Origin: Legionella erythra
GTDB taxonomy: Bacteria; Pseudomonadota; Gammaproteobacteria; Legionellales; Legionellaceae
Length of the DNA: 64,000 nt
Direction: 5' to 3'
Assembly (NCBI RefSeq): GCF_001467615.1
Contig: NZ_LNYA01000034.1
Location: forward strand, 423,909-487,908
Shown here: one piece after another, positions 7,423 through 20,428 of the stretch
How positions within the stretch are numbered: the first letter of the stretch is position 1
How the letters are laid out: every line of letters begins with the position of its first letter
Made by a program: the position numbers and the translations under genes
Notes under the pieces: model-generated
The model's input: only the letters and a program-made list of their open reading frames with translations
Databases searched by the model: none
What the model was told of the DNA's origin: nothing

Positions 7423-8789
7423 GAGAAAGCCTTGACCAGCTGTGCCGCAAGTCCCGTATATGTTTCTGGCCTCAGGTTAATCAAGGTTTCTTTGGCGGCT
7501 GTCGGAATATCCAGTGTTTGAATGAATTTTTTCAAGCTATCCTTGTCGATGCCCTGGCCACGGGTTAAAGCCTTCAATTGCTCATAGGCATTGGGAATTT
7601 GATAACGGCGCATAACGGTTTGAATGGCCTCGGATAAAATCTCCCAATTTCCTTCCAGATCATCGAGTAAGGCCTGTTTGTTGATTTGCAGCTTGTCATT
7701 GCCCTTGGCGATGGCTTGATAGGCAATCAGGCTGTAAGCAAAGGCCACGCCCAGATTACGCAGGACGGTGGAGTCCGATAAATCGCGCTGCATTCTGGAC
7801 TGGGTTAATTTGTTGGCGAAATGATCAAACAACGCATTAGCCATGCCGAGATTACCTTCCGCGTTCTCAAAATCGATGGGGTTGACTTTATGCGGCATGG
7901 TAGAGGAACCTACCTCTTCGGCCACGGTTTTCTGCGTGAAGTAATTGAGAGAAATATAAGTCCAGATGTCGCGTGTGTAATCCAGCAGGATATTATTGAT
8001 ACGAATCATAATGTGGCAGACTTCAGCAATGCCGTCATGGGGCTCGATCTGGGTGGTATAGGCACTGAAGGACAGGCCAAGCGAACTGACGAAAGCCGCA
8101 CAATGCTTGCGCCAGTCAATTTCCGGGTAAGCCACGATGTGGGCGTTGTAGTTGCCTACGGCCCCATTGCATTTGGCCGGGATTAAAACCTCCGCTAACT
8201 GCTGCTGTGGGCGCTTCAAACGGGCGACAAAATTGACCAGTTCTTTGCCGATGGTGGTTGGTGTCGCCGGTTGCCCATGGGTTCTTGCCAGCATCGCGAC
8301 ATCGCCATGTTGTTTACCAAGCAGCATGATGCCCCCGATGATTTCAGCCAGGGTCGGCTGAATAATCTGGGCAATAGCGGATTTCATCATCAAGGCGTAG
8401 GCGAGATTATTGATGTCTTCCGAGGTGCAGGCAAAATGAATAAAACCGCAATAAGCTTTTAAATCCGCCTGTTCGTTCAGTTTGTCCCGCAGGTAATACT
8501 CAATGGCTTTGACATCATGGTTGGTTTGCTTTTCAAAGGCTTTGACTTTTTCCGCTTCTTCTTCATTAAACCCGGATAAAATGGCGTCAAGATAAGCTTT
8601 GCCGCGGGCATTCAGCGGCGGCAATTCTTTGATATCCTCATTGCCGGTTAAGGATTGAAGCCAGCGGATTTCGACCATGAGGCGAAAATAGATAAGCGCG
8701 TACTCACTGAAATAAGGGCTTAAGCTCGTGGTTTTTTTCAAATAACGGCCATCAATTGGTGAAATGGCATTCAATGAGGAAAGAGTCAT
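7419..8789 (-). CDS. purB: Adenylosuccinate lyase PurB
   Basis: Cleaves adenylosuccinate and SAICAR, releasing fumarate, in purine synthesis. The start was placed at MTLSSLNAISPIDGRY (ATG at 8789), because this aligns with the known PurB N-terminus; an upstream in-frame ATG at 8816 would add nine atypical residues. The fumarate lyase signature GSSTMPHKVNPID is intact, as are TSEDINNLAYALM and ARTHGQPATPTT carrying catalytic residues. About 456 residues, normal for the family. It heads purB-nadB-nadA, a sensible grouping because purine and NAD synthesis share aspartate-derived chemistry and products. Confidence 0.96.
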   Translation of the reverse strand: MTLSSLNAISPIDGRYLKKTTSLSPYFSEYALIYFRLMVEIRWLQSLTGNEDIKELPPLNARGKAYLDAILSGFNEEEAEKVKAFEKQTNHDVKAIEYYLRDKLNEQADLKAYCGFIHFACTSEDINNLAYALMMKSAIAQIIQPTLAEIIGGIMLLGKQHGDVAMLARTHGQPATPTTIGKELVNFVARLKRPQQQLAEVLIPAKCNGAVGNYNAHIVAYPEIDWRKHCAAFVSSLGLSFSAYTTQIEPHDGIAEVCHIMIRINNILLDYTRDIWTYISLNYFTQKTVAEEVGSSTMPHKVNPIDFENAEGNLGMANALFDHFANKLTQSRMQRDLSDSTVLRNLGVAFAYSLIAYQAIAKGNDKLQINKQALLDDLEGNWEILSEAIQTVMRRYQIPNAYEQLKALTRGQGIDKDSLKKFIQTLDIPTAAKETLINLRPETYTGLAAQLVKAFS

Positions 8790-8977
8790 GTTTTTAACCG
8801 CCAATTTATAAAGCACATATGATATTAGATGCAGGCCAAGATGTGAATTAAAAACCCTTTATTCACTGCAAATTAACAATCATCCTGCTTTTTTAGTGGA
8901 TATGTGATTGATTTAGCGATTAAATAGAAGCGTGAAGTCGAATAAAACCGCTTGACTACTGATGCAAGGACGACGGG

Positions 8978-10219
8978 ATGCGCCTGTTTCTCATTTATAT
9001 CATGATGATTGCCTATGGCTGCAGCGCTGCCACCAGCAAGACGCTTACCTTTCCCGAAGCCCTGCAGCTAGCCTATCAGCACAATCCGGAACTGCGAGTC
9101 GCCATGGCCGACATCGAGCGCTTGAAGGGAGCCGTGATTCAAAGCGGTTTACTTCCGAATCCCGCCGTTTCACTGGAAGCGGAAAACATAGGCGGTTCGG
9201 GGCAATATCAGGGTTATGAATCTGCGGAGACCACGTTATCCGTGACCCAGCCCATTCCGCTCGGCCATCGACTGCGTTATTTGCAAAGCGCTGCCTACGC
9301 CAACTATGGTGTTGGCATCGCTCGTTTGCAAGTGAAAAAAATGGACATTTACACACGGGTGGGGCTGGCTTATGTCGATGCACTCTATGCAGGTCAATGG
9401 TATGCCGTCACCCAAAAACTGACCCGCCTTCATCAGCGGATTGTCTCTGAAATCAAACGGCGAAACGTCGCCGGAGCCGGCACGGAACTTGATTTACGAT
9501 TAGCTGAGTTAAGACTTTATGAGGCCAGAATCCGTCAAAACCGCGCTGGTCGCGAACAGCGTTTGGCAGAGGCTGTGCTGGCGCGGGTGATGGGGGTTGA
9601 GATGAAGGGTCATCGGCAATTGACTGACAAGGGCTTGTCGCACCAGACGGTGCAATGGCACCGTCTTGTTGAAAAAATGCCCCAGAGCCCTGCGCTTAAA
9701 GAAAAAACACTGTTACTCAATGCCAGGCGTACCGAGATTACCGCGGCGAAAAAGAACGTATGGCCTAATCTGGTGGTGCAGTTGGGCGGCCGCCATTTTT
9801 CGGATGACGGCAACAATGCGGCTGTGGTTTCCACCAGTGCGCAATTACCGGTATTTGACCGGAACCAGGGAAATGTTGCCGCAGCCGAGGCTCAGTACAC
9901 TCAGGTTCTGCAGGAAATAAAGGTGGTGCGCTTGCAGCTTAGGCAACAACTGTATCAATACCTGCTGGACTGGGAGCAGAATGTTTATGAAGCAGAGCAG
10001 GTGACGCGCGTCTTGTTGCCACTGGCAAGAAAAGCGGTGAAACTGGCTGAGGAAGGGTATAAGCAGGGGCGTTATACCTACCTGGAACTATCGCAGGCGA
10101 TGACCATGCTATACCAGGAGGAGAAGCATTTCCAACGGGCACATGCAAACTATCACAAAGCCTTGATGCAAATGACAGGCGTATTGGGGCATTTCGGCAA
10201 CCAGGGGAACACATGTTGA
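8978..10219 (+). CDS. czcC: Outer-membrane efflux channel of HME-RND system (TolC/CzcC family)
   Basis: The outer-membrane duct of a tripartite metal exporter. It starts with a short signal sequence (MRLFLIYIMMIAYGCSAA) containing a cysteine, so it could be a lipoprotein, although the lipobox is imperfect. The 413-residue protein shows the two related halves of OEP proteins: LTFPEALQLAYQHNPEL near the start and a second coiled helical half (about 280-400, KVVRLQLRQQLYQYLLDWE, then YKQGRYTYLELSQAM). Ribosome binding site AAGGACG precedes the ATG. It overlaps the next gene by 7 bases, so the three efflux genes form one operon. Legionella pneumophila has comparable hel genes; the symbol marks the family, not a proven orthologue. 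Confidence 0.88.
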   Translation: MRLFLIYIMMIAYGCSAATSKTLTFPEALQLAYQHNPELRVAMADIERLKGAVIQSGLLPNPAVSLEAENIGGSGQYQGYESAETTLSVTQPIPLGHRLRYLQSAAYANYGVGIARLQVKKMDIYTRVGLAYVDALYAGQWYAVTQKLTRLHQRIVSEIKRRNVAGAGTELDLRLAELRLYEARIRQNRAGREQRLAEAVLARVMGVEMKGHRQLTDKGLSHQTVQWHRLVEKMPQSPALKEKTLLLNARRTEITAAKKNVWPNLVVQLGGRHFSDDGNNAAVVSTSAQLPVFDRNQGNVAAAEAQYTQVLQEIKVVRLQLRQQLYQYLLDWEQNVYEAEQVTRVLLPLARKAVKLAEEGYKQGRYTYLELSQAMTMLYQEEKHFQRAHANYHKALMQMTGVLGHFGNQGNTC

Positions 10220-11445
10220 CATTCTGCTTAAAATTAAGCCTTGTGATGTTGGCCTTGTTGGCTGGGTATCCCGGGGCTGCGCAGGGCGGCATGGATGCCC
10301 ATGGGCATGAGACGGCAAAAACAGGCCCTCATGGCGGTAAGCAACTCCAGGACGGCCAGTTAAGCGTCGAAGTCACGATGTTTGAAAAAAACAGCCCCCC
10401 GCATTGGCGCGTGTATGTCACTCACTCAGATGAGGCAGTTAAACCACAGCAGGTACAACTTAACATGACGTTAAAGCGCTTTAACGGCAAGCAGGAAAAC
10501 ATCGATTTTATTCCCATGGAGGATTTTTTGCAAAGCCGGCAAATGATTGGCGAACCGCATTCGTTTGATGTCCAGATCAGTCTGATTTATCAGGGACAAC
10601 CGTATCGCTGGCAGTATGCTGATTACGAGGGGCGATTAACCTTGTCAGACGAGATGATGAAAGCGGTGGGCATTAAAACAGCGATCGCTAAAAGCCATCT
10701 CATCGACAGGCAACTGGCTGTGGTGGGCAAAATTATGGCTAATCGCGATGCCATGGCCCCCATCTATCCCCGTTATGCCGGTATTGTCCAGTCGGTGCAT
10801 AAAAATTTAGGCGATGAGGTTAAAAAAGGAGAAGTGCTCGCTGTCGTAGAAAGCAATGAAAGCCTGCAACGCTACACGATTACTGCTCCTATCAACGGCA
10901 CTATTGTGAGAAAGGCGGTGACTATGGGGGAAATGGTCAAAATCGATAACCCCATTTACGAGATTGCTGACCTCGACTCGGTCTGGGCTGATCTGACCCT
11001 TTATCGCAAAGAAGCGCCTCAGGTAAAAAAAGGTATGAAGGTCATTGTCAGCAGTGATGGCGGCATGCCGCGAATGATGAGTACCATCAGTTATATTTCA
11101 CCCTTGGGCATTGAAGACAGTCAGACTGTATTGGCTCGGGCGGTATTAGCCAATCCAGACAGGAAATGGTTGCCGGGGATGTATGTGAATGCCCAAATCA
11201 CCATCAGCACGCATCAAGCCGCGGTGGCTGTCCCGCTTAAAGCGCTTCAACGCTGGCATCATCAATCTGTTGTGTTCGTTAAACGGGGTAATCAATTTGA
11301 AGCCACGCCTGTTAAGCTCGGCCACAAGAATAATCAGTGGGTGGAAATTCTTGACGGGCTTGAGCCCGGGGATGAATATGTCGTTAAGAACAGCTTTTTT
11401 CTAAAAGCCGATTTGGATAAATCCGGGCTTGGGCACGAACACTAA
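10213..11445 (+). CDS. czcB: Periplasmic adaptor of HME-RND metal efflux (CzcB-like)
   Basis: The membrane-fusion adaptor linking the RND pump to the outer-membrane channel. A signal peptide (MLTFCLKLSLVMLALLAGYPGAAQ) is followed by a histidine-rich segment (GGMDAHGHETAKTGPHGG), and the C-terminus ends GHEH; both could bind metal. An N-terminal beta domain (about 35-145), barrel-sandwich parts (SVHKNLGDEVKKGEVLAVV and ITAPINGTIVRKAVTMGEMV) and the beta-barrel/C-terminal region (WLPGMYVNAQITI) fit the family. There is no long alpha-hairpin between the lipoyl halves, only a short insert, as in some CusB/CzcB-type proteins. It overlaps czcC and is 9 bases from czcA. Confidence 0.9.
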   Translation: MLTFCLKLSLVMLALLAGYPGAAQGGMDAHGHETAKTGPHGGKQLQDGQLSVEVTMFEKNSPPHWRVYVTHSDEAVKPQQVQLNMTLKRFNGKQENIDFIPMEDFLQSRQMIGEPHSFDVQISLIYQGQPYRWQYADYEGRLTLSDEMMKAVGIKTAIAKSHLIDRQLAVVGKIMANRDAMAPIYPRYAGIVQSVHKNLGDEVKKGEVLAVVESNESLQRYTITAPINGTIVRKAVTMGEMVKIDNPIYEIADLDSVWADLTLYRKEAPQVKKGMKVIVSSDGGMPRMMSTISYISPLGIEDSQTVLARAVLANPDRKWLPGMYVNAQITISTHQAAVAVPLKALQRWHHQSVVFVKRGNQFEATPVKLGHKNNQWVEILDGLEPGDEYVVKNSFFLKADLDKSGLGHEH

Positions 11446-14583
<3,138 letters not shown>

Positions 14584-14674
14584 CCACGGAGTAATTAATA
14601 CTTCGCGTAATCATTCACATCAAGAGGCAATTTCAGTAGAATGATTCACATTTTTAAGGATTTGGGGGTGGTTT

Positions 14675-17059
14675 ATGTCTGTCAGCATCCATACGATTGA
14701 TTTTAAACACTTGGGTATGCAGGATTTGGAACAAGTGGGCGGCAAAAATGCGTCGTTAGGAGAAATGATTAGTCATTTATCAGCTGCCGATGTACGGGTG
14801 CCTTCAGGCTTTGCCACCACAGCCGATTCCTTTCGCGCTTTTTTGTCGCAAAACGGCCTTGATCAACAAATTTATGAAATGTTGTCCAGGCTGAATCCGG
14901 ATGATATTAACCAGCTGACGCAAGTCGGGAAAACCATTCGTGAGAAGGTGGTGAACACCCCTTTTTCCAGTGAATTTGAAGCGGCCGTCAGACAATCCTA
15001 TGAGCAACTGGCTAAACATATCGGCCATAAGGATTTCAGTGTAGCAGTCCGATCATCCGCCACAGCCGAAGATTTGCCCGACGCGTCATTTGCCGGCCAA
15101 CAGGAAACGTTCCTGAATGTCCGCGATATTGATGCTGTGTTGACTGCCATCAAACACGTGTTTGCTTCCTTATTCAATGACCGAGCCATTTCCTATCGTG
15201 TGCACCATGGCTTTGCCCATCATGATGTTGCGCTTTCGGCTGGCATTCAACAGATGATCCGGAGCGACATCGCGGTAAGCGGTGTGATGTTTACGCTGGA
15301 TACGGAATCAGGCTTCAACGACGTGGTTTTTATTACATCATCTTATGGGCTTGGGGAAATGGTGGTGCAGGGTGCGGTGAACCCTGATGAATTTTATGTC
15401 CACAAACCGGGCTTAAATGCAGGCAAGCCAGCGGTCATCCGCCGCAATCTGGGCAGCAAAGCGATTAAAATGGTTTATTGCGATGAACCCGGCAGCGGCC
15501 GCAATGTCAAAACAGAAGACGTGAAGGAAGCCGATCGTTTAAAATTTTCGCTCACTACCGACGAAATAGAACAGCTTGCTAGACAAGCGCTCATCATTGA
15601 GAAACATTATGGCCGCCCCATGGATATTGAGTGGGCGAAAGATGGTAAAGATGGCAAATTGTATATTTTGCAGGCAAGGCCGGAAACGGTAAAAAGCCGG
15701 GCCAATACTCAGGTGCTGGAACGCTACACGCTCAAAGCCAAAGGGGACGTATTGAGCGAAGGACGCAGCATTGGCCAGCGTATTGGCCAGGGTCGCGCCC
15801 GCATTATCAAAGACATCAGCGAAATGGACCGGGTGAAGCCTGGTGACGTCCTGATTTCCGACATGACGGACCCGGACTGGGAGCCTGTTATGAAACGGGC
15901 GGCAGCCATTGTCACCAACCGCGGCGGCCGCACCTGCCATGCCGCCATCATTGCCCGTGAGCTTGGAATTCCTGCCGTGGTCGGATGTGGCGATGCCACG
16001 AAAGCAATCCGGGACGGAGACGAGGTCACTGTCAGTTGTGCTGAGGGCGATACCGGTTATATCTACGAGGGATTATTGCCCTTTGAGCGCATCAATCTGG
16101 ATGTGGATACCATGCCGGAGCTGCCCATCAAAGTGATGCTGAATGTGGGTAATCCCGAGCGGGCTTTTGCTTTTCAGGCGGTGCCTAATGCCGGTGTGGG
16201 GCTCGCACGCCTTGAGTTTTTAATTTCCAATACCATCGGCATACACCCGAAAGCCCTGTTAAATTACGCCGCCCTGGAGGATAAAAAGCTTAAGCAATTT
16301 ATTGATGAAAAAACAGCGGCGTATGACTCGCCGGTCGAATTTTATATCGAGCGCCTGAAAGAAGGCATCGCGACCATTGCCGCTGCGTTTTACCCGAAAC
16401 CGGTGATTGTTCGTCTCTCCGACTTTAAATCAAATGAATACGCGAATTTGGCTGGCGGCCAATATTACGAGCCACATGAGGAAAATCCCATGTTGGGATT
16501 TCGCGGCGCTTCACGTTATGTCTCGGCCGATTTTGCCGATTGCTTTGCGCTGGAATGCAAGGCCGTGCGGCGTGTACGTGAAGATATGGGGCTTCAAAAC
16601 GTGGAAGTGATGATTCCTTTTGTGCGAACGGTCAGCGAAGCCTCGCAGGTGATTGATGTGTTAAAGGAGCATGGTTTGTCGCGCGGCCAGCATGGGCTTC
16701 GGATTATTATGATGTGCGAATTACCCTCCAATGCCTTATTAGCCAGTGAATTCCTGGAGTATTTTGATGGATTTTCCATCGGATCCAATGATTTGACCCA
16801 GTTGACCTTGGGCCTTGATCGTGACTCCGGTTTGATTGCTTCGCAGTTTGACGAGCGCAATGATGCCGTGAAAGCTTTACTGCATATGGCCATATCAACC
16901 TGTAAAGAGGCTGGCAAATACATTGGCATTTGCGGTCAAGGTCCCTCTGATCATCAGGATTTCGCCGAATGGCTTATGAAAGAAGGCATTGACAGTGTTT
17001 CCTTAAATCCGGACTCGGTTTTAGATACCTGCCTGTTTTTGGCCGGACAGAAAGCATGA
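14675..17059 (+). CDS. ppsA: Phosphoenolpyruvate synthase PpsA
   Basis: Makes phosphoenolpyruvate from pyruvate and ATP, releasing AMP and phosphate; needed for gluconeogenesis from amino acids, the main carbon source of Legionella. Domains in order: N-terminal ATP-grasp part ([15 protein letters not shown] near residue 22, [20 protein letters not shown] near 124), the phosphohistidine swivelling domain with [17 protein letters not shown] (catalytic His near 421), and the C-terminal PEP-binding barrel ([46 protein letters not shown] with the catalytic Cys). Length 794, normal. It heads a chain of overlapping genes; its last bases overlap the antiporter start as ATGA. Confidence 0.96.
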   Translation: MSVSIHTIDFKHLGMQDLEQVGGKNASLGEMISHLSAADVRVPSGFATTADSFRAFLSQNGLDQQIYEMLSRLNPDDINQLTQVGKTIREKVVNTPFSSEFEAAVRQSYEQLAKHIGHKDFSVAVRSSATAEDLPDASFAGQQETFLNVRDIDAVLTAIKHVFASLFNDRAISYRVHHGFAHHDVALSAGIQQMIRSDIAVSGVMFTLDTESGFNDVVFITSSYGLGEMVVQGAVNPDEFYVHKPGLNAGKPAVIRRNLGSKAIKMVYCDEPGSGRNVKTEDVKEADRLKFSLTTDEIEQLARQALIIEKHYGRPMDIEWAKDGKDGKLYILQARPETVKSRANTQVLERYTLKAKGDVLSEGRSIGQRIGQGRARIIKDISEMDRVKPGDVLISDMTDPDWEPVMKRAAAIVTNRGGRTCHAAIIARELGIPAVVGCGDATKAIRDGDEVTVSCAEGDTGYIYEGLLPFERINLDVDTMPELPIKVMLNVGNPERAFAFQAVPNAGVGLARLEFLISNTIGIHPKALLNYAALEDKKLKQFIDEKTAAYDSPVEFYIERLKEGIATIAAAFYPKPVIVRLSDFKSNEYANLAGGQYYEPHEENPMLGFRGASRYVSADFADCFALECKAVRRVREDMGLQNVEVMIPFVRTVSEASQVIDVLKEHGLSRGQHGLRIIMMCELPSNALLASEFLEYFDGFSIGSNDLTQLTLGLDRDSGLIASQFDERNDAVKALLHMAISTCKEAGKYIGICGQGPSDHQDFAEWLMKEGIDSVSLNPDSVLDTCLFLAGQKA

Positions 17060-18501
17060 GGTGTCTGTCCAGACTTTTTCTGATAACCGCGATTTGTTTT
17101 CCTGTGTTGGTCTTTGCTGGAAGCACCACCCATGAACAGGATCCGGTTGCGTCAGTCATTTTTTGGGTTAGTTTTATTTTTATCTTTGCCTTGCTGGGGC
17201 GATATCTCGCCAAGCGGTTTAATCAGGCCGGCGTCCTGGGCGAGCTTATCATGGGCGTGCTCCTGGGCAATATTTGCTATTTTTTTGGCCTGCAGATCTT
17301 CGTGGTGCTGCGAGAGGGATCAGCCATCTTTCACATCATGCGCAGCATGCTGGATGGTGTCTCCCTGACTCTGGCCGTCAAAACCAGCATTCCGGATCCG
17401 GTCTATGCCAAGCAAATGCTTAAAGCCTTAACCAGTGATGATGGCATCGAATTGATCAAGGCCGGATATGTACTCGATATTTTGTCGCGTTTTGGCGTTC
17501 TCTTCCTGCTGTTCATGGTGGGCCTTGAAAGTTCACTCCAAGATTTAAAAAAAACAGGAAGAGAGTCTGTGCAGGTGGCCATCATCGGGGTTGTGGCACC
17601 GATTATTCTTGGCTTTTTAGCCGCTCATCTTGTATTGCCAGAAGCATCCTATAAAGCCCACCTGTTTGTAGCCGCCACCCTGTCCGCCACCAGCATAGGT
17701 ATTACTGCCCGTGTATTATCGGAAATGAAAAAACTTAAAACCCGCGAAGCGAGAACCATCATGGGTGCTGCCATGCTCGACGATGTCTTGGGCCTTATGA
17801 TTCTAGCCATTGTCAGCAGCATTGTTGTGCAGGGGGAAGTGGATGTGTTGCAGATTCTATGGGTCTTGGGTTCAGCGGTTGTCTTCTTTACCGTGGCCGT
17901 TTTGTTTGGGCCTTGGGCTTTGCGGCAGGTTATTCGTTTTTTAAGTTTTCTTGATTTGTGGGAAGCCAAACTCTTTGCCTCTTTTTTCTTTTTAATGACG
18001 CTCGCCTGGCTTGCCACAGTCATGCAGTTGGCCGCCATCATTGGCGCATTTGCGGCTGGTCTGGTTATTCATGACGGCTTCTTTGAAGCCGGTGACAATG
18101 AGCGTCAATACCGTTTGGATATCAAGCAACTGATTGCGCCGTTTGAAGCCATTCTGGCTCCTTTGTTTTTTATGTTAATCGGCATTCAGGTCAAACTGGA
18201 GTCTTTTTATGATTGGCGGGTATTGGTGATGGCCGGTGCGTTAACTCTGGCTGCCATCATCGGCAAACTGGTCAGCGGCATAGGCGGCAATAAAAAGGAT
18301 GATCGGTTGCTTATAGGCATTGGGATGCTACCCCGCGGTGAAGTGGGTTTGGTTTTTGCCTCCATTGGCAGGACATTGGGGGTGATTTCCGATAATCTGT
18401 TTTCAGCCATCATTTTAATGGTTATTCTCACTACCTTAATTGCTCCGCCCTGGCTGAAGGCACAATATGCACGGCAAAAAATAAAGGTTAGTCAGGCATG
18501 A
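17056..18501 (+). CDS. CPA2-family cation/proton antiporter (Kef/NapA-like)
   Basis: An inner-membrane antiporter, 481 residues, with an N-terminal signal-like segment ([21 protein letters not shown]) and about 12-13 hydrophobic helices. Family marks include [25 protein letters not shown] in the first helices, [18 protein letters not shown] (the unwound-helix region), [14 protein letters not shown] with the paired aspartates expected for ion binding, [10 protein letters not shown], and [21 protein letters not shown]. There is no C-terminal RCK/TrkA-N domain, so it is unlike full KefB/KefC. Ion (Na+ or K+) cannot be told from sequence. The start overlaps the ppsA stop, and its own stop overlaps nadC, suggesting one transcript. 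Confidence 0.9.
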   Translation: MRCLSRLFLITAICFPVLVFAGSTTHEQDPVASVIFWVSFIFIFALLGRYLAKRFNQAGVLGELIMGVLLGNICYFFGLQIFVVLREGSAIFHIMRSMLDGVSLTLAVKTSIPDPVYAKQMLKALTSDDGIELIKAGYVLDILSRFGVLFLLFMVGLESSLQDLKKTGRESVQVAIIGVVAPIILGFLAAHLVLPEASYKAHLFVAATLSATSIGITARVLSEMKKLKTREARTIMGAAMLDDVLGLMILAIVSSIVVQGEVDVLQILWVLGSAVVFFTVAVLFGPWALRQVIRFLSFLDLWEAKLFASFFFLMTLAWLATVMQLAAIIGAFAAGLVIHDGFFEAGDNERQYRLDIKQLIAPFEAILAPLFFMLIGIQVKLESFYDWRVLVMAGALTLAAIIGKLVSGIGGNKKDDRLLIGIGMLPRGEVGLVFASIGRTLGVISDNLFSAIILMVILTTLIAPPWLKAQYARQKIKVSQA

Positions 18502-19340
18502 ATGTTCCCTTCGATGAAATCAAAGACAATGTAAAACGGGCGCTGGCTGAAGATATTGGCTCTGGCGATGTCAGTGCGGCACTGTTGCCTGAGGAATTGG
18601 AGGCAACGGCTGAAATCTTTTCGCGTGAGCCGATGCTTATTTGCGGCCAACCCTGGGTCAATGAGGTTTTTGCGCAAGTTAACCCCGCTATTGACATTCA
18701 ATGGCTGGTTAACGAGGGGGAGTGGCTGCCCGAGCCCACTACCCTGTGTCAAATCAATGGCCGGGCGCGTGATCTCTTAACCGCAGAAAGAACCGCATTG
18801 AATTTTTTGCAAACCTTGGGCGCAACGGCAACCCAAACCTGGCATTATTTGCAGGAAATTAAAGGAACAAAGGCCCGGCTGCTGGATACGCGTAAAACCA
18901 TTCCTGGGTTAAGGTTGGCGCAAAAATACGCTGTTTCCTGTGCGGGCGGTATAAACCATCGGGTGGGTTTATACGATGCTTACCTTATCAAAGAAAACCA
19001 CATTAAATCCTGCCGCTCCATTACTCAGGCTATTTTGATGGCACGCGAGAAAAGGCCGGACCTGCTGATTGAAGTAGAAGTTGAAACGCTGGAGGAGTTG
19101 CTGGAGGCCTTAAATGCTGGCCCTGACCGTATTTTGCTGGATAATTTCAGCCACGCCATGCTGGCTGAGGCTGTGATTTTAAATCAACCGTACCAATGCC
19201 AACTGGAAGCGTCCGGAGGAGTGACACTGGATACTATTCGCTCTATCGCGCTCACCGGTGTCGACTTTATTTCTGTCGGTTCAATAACCAAGTCATTACA
19301 GGCTATTGACTTGAGTCTTTTAATCAGGGAAATCAAATGA
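18498..19340 (+). CDS. nadC: Nicotinate-nucleotide pyrophosphorylase (carboxylating) NadC
   Basis: Joins quinolinate with PRPP to give nicotinate mononucleotide and CO2, the third step of NAD synthesis; it uses the quinolinate made by NadB and NadA encoded at 4417-7422. The 280-residue protein has the N-terminal sandwich domain (LAEDIGSGDVSAALLPEE), TAERTALNFLQTLGATAT, the basic active-site region LDTRKTIPGLRLAQKYAVSCAG, HRVGLYDAYLIKENHI, and the barrel end EASGGVTLDTIRSIALTGVDFISVGSITKS. ATGA-type overlaps join it to the antiporter before and to murG after. Confidence 0.96.
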   Translation: MNVPFDEIKDNVKRALAEDIGSGDVSAALLPEELEATAEIFSREPMLICGQPWVNEVFAQVNPAIDIQWLVNEGEWLPEPTTLCQINGRARDLLTAERTALNFLQTLGATATQTWHYLQEIKGTKARLLDTRKTIPGLRLAQKYAVSCAGGINHRVGLYDAYLIKENHIKSCRSITQAILMAREKRPDLLIEVEVETLEELLEALNAGPDRILLDNFSHAMLAEAVILNQPYQCQLEASGGVTLDTIRSIALTGVDFISVGSITKSLQAIDLSLLIREIK

Positions 19341-20428
19341 ATGCAAAAATTGTATTAACTGGCGGCGGTACCGCCGGCCATGTCACGCCGAATCTGGCCA
19401 TGATTGAAAACCTGGTGGAAGACGGCTGGCAGGTAGATTATATCGGCTCCGCCGATGGGGTTGAAAAACAGATTATTGGCAAGACGAATGTCCCTTTTCA
19501 TCCGATTCAATCCGGTAAATTACGCCGTTATTTCAGTTGGCAGAATTTTTTAGATCCTTTCAAGATTCTCTATGGTTTATTTCAGTCGTTTCGGTTGCTG
19601 CGGCGTTTGGATACAGACATTGTTTTTTCCAAAGGCGGATTTGTCGCGTTCCCTGTGGTTATGGCGGCCTGGCTGAACCGCATCCCGGTTATCGCTCATG
19701 AGTCGGACATGTCGCCTGGGCTTGCTAACCGCCTGTGCCTTCCTTTTGTGAATAAAATCTGTGTGACGTTCGCTCCTGCAAAAGCCCATTTTAAACAGCA
19801 GGGCAAGGTGGTAATAACGGGTACGCCCATTCGCCGGCAGTTATTTAACGGTTCGCGGCAGCGTGGCCTTGCGCTTTGCGGTTTTAATGACAAACAGGCT
19901 ATTTTACTGGTGATAGGCGGGAGCCAGGGTGCTCAGGCAATTAATCAGGCCGTGAGAGAGGCATTACCGGCGTTGAGCAGTAATTATCAGATTATTCATC
20001 TATGCGGCAAAGGCAAGGTGGATGAAACCCTGCAAAAGGTGCCTGGTTATTTTCAACTGGAATATGCCAGTGAAGAGCTGGCCGACCTGTTTGCTGCCGC
20101 CGATGTGGTGGTTTCGCGTGCCGGCGCGAATGCTCTCTATGAAATTCTTGCCTTGCAGAAGCCGCATGTATTAATTCCGCTTTCAGCCAGGGTTAGCCGT
20201 GGCGATCAAATTCAGAATGCCCGCTACTTTAAAGAGCAGGGGATTAGCATTGTCATTCCTGAGAACGAGTTAACCACCGAACGGTTGCTGATGGCCATTG
20301 ATGAGGCGGAAGAAAATCAACAGGACATCATTCAGCGCATTAAATCGCTGAAAATTGAGTCCGCCACCGTTAAAATTATGAATCTTATTAAGGAGCAGTT
20401 GCATGTTGAATCCCCAGAAACTGTTTGA
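19337..20428 (+). CDS. murG: MurG-family UDP-GlcNAc transferase, Firmicutes-type paralogue
   Basis: A GT28 glycosyltransferase. MurG adds GlcNAc to lipid I at the inner face of the membrane. The 363 residues cover both Rossmann halves: LTGGGTAGHVTPNLAMIENL at the N-terminus, SGKLRRYFSWQNFLDPFKIL, VFSKGGFVAFPVVMAAWLN, HESDMSPGLANRLCLPF, IGGSQGAQAINQAVREALP, and the UDP-binding region VVSRAGANALYEILALQKPHVLIPL. These match Bacillus/Clostridium MurG far better than the enterobacterial form, which has GGTGGHVFPGLAVA and HEQNGIAGLTN instead. It lies outside any dcw cell-wall cluster, so a separate canonical murG probably exists elsewhere in the genome (inference). It overlaps nadC (ATGA) and the downstream peptidase by 26 bases. 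Role could be cell-wall or a different lipid-linked sugar. Confidence 0.85.
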   Translation: MNAKIVLTGGGTAGHVTPNLAMIENLVEDGWQVDYIGSADGVEKQIIGKTNVPFHPIQSGKLRRYFSWQNFLDPFKILYGLFQSFRLLRRLDTDIVFSKGGFVAFPVVMAAWLNRIPVIAHESDMSPGLANRLCLPFVNKICVTFAPAKAHFKQQGKVVITGTPIRRQLFNGSRQRGLALCGFNDKQAILLVIGGSQGAQAINQAVREALPALSSNYQIIHLCGKGKVDETLQKVPGYFQLEYASEELADLFAAADVVVSRAGANALYEILALQKPHVLIPLSARVSRGDQIQNARYFKEQGISIVIPENELTTERLLMAIDEAEENQQDIIQRIKSLKIESATVKIMNLIKEQLHVESPETV

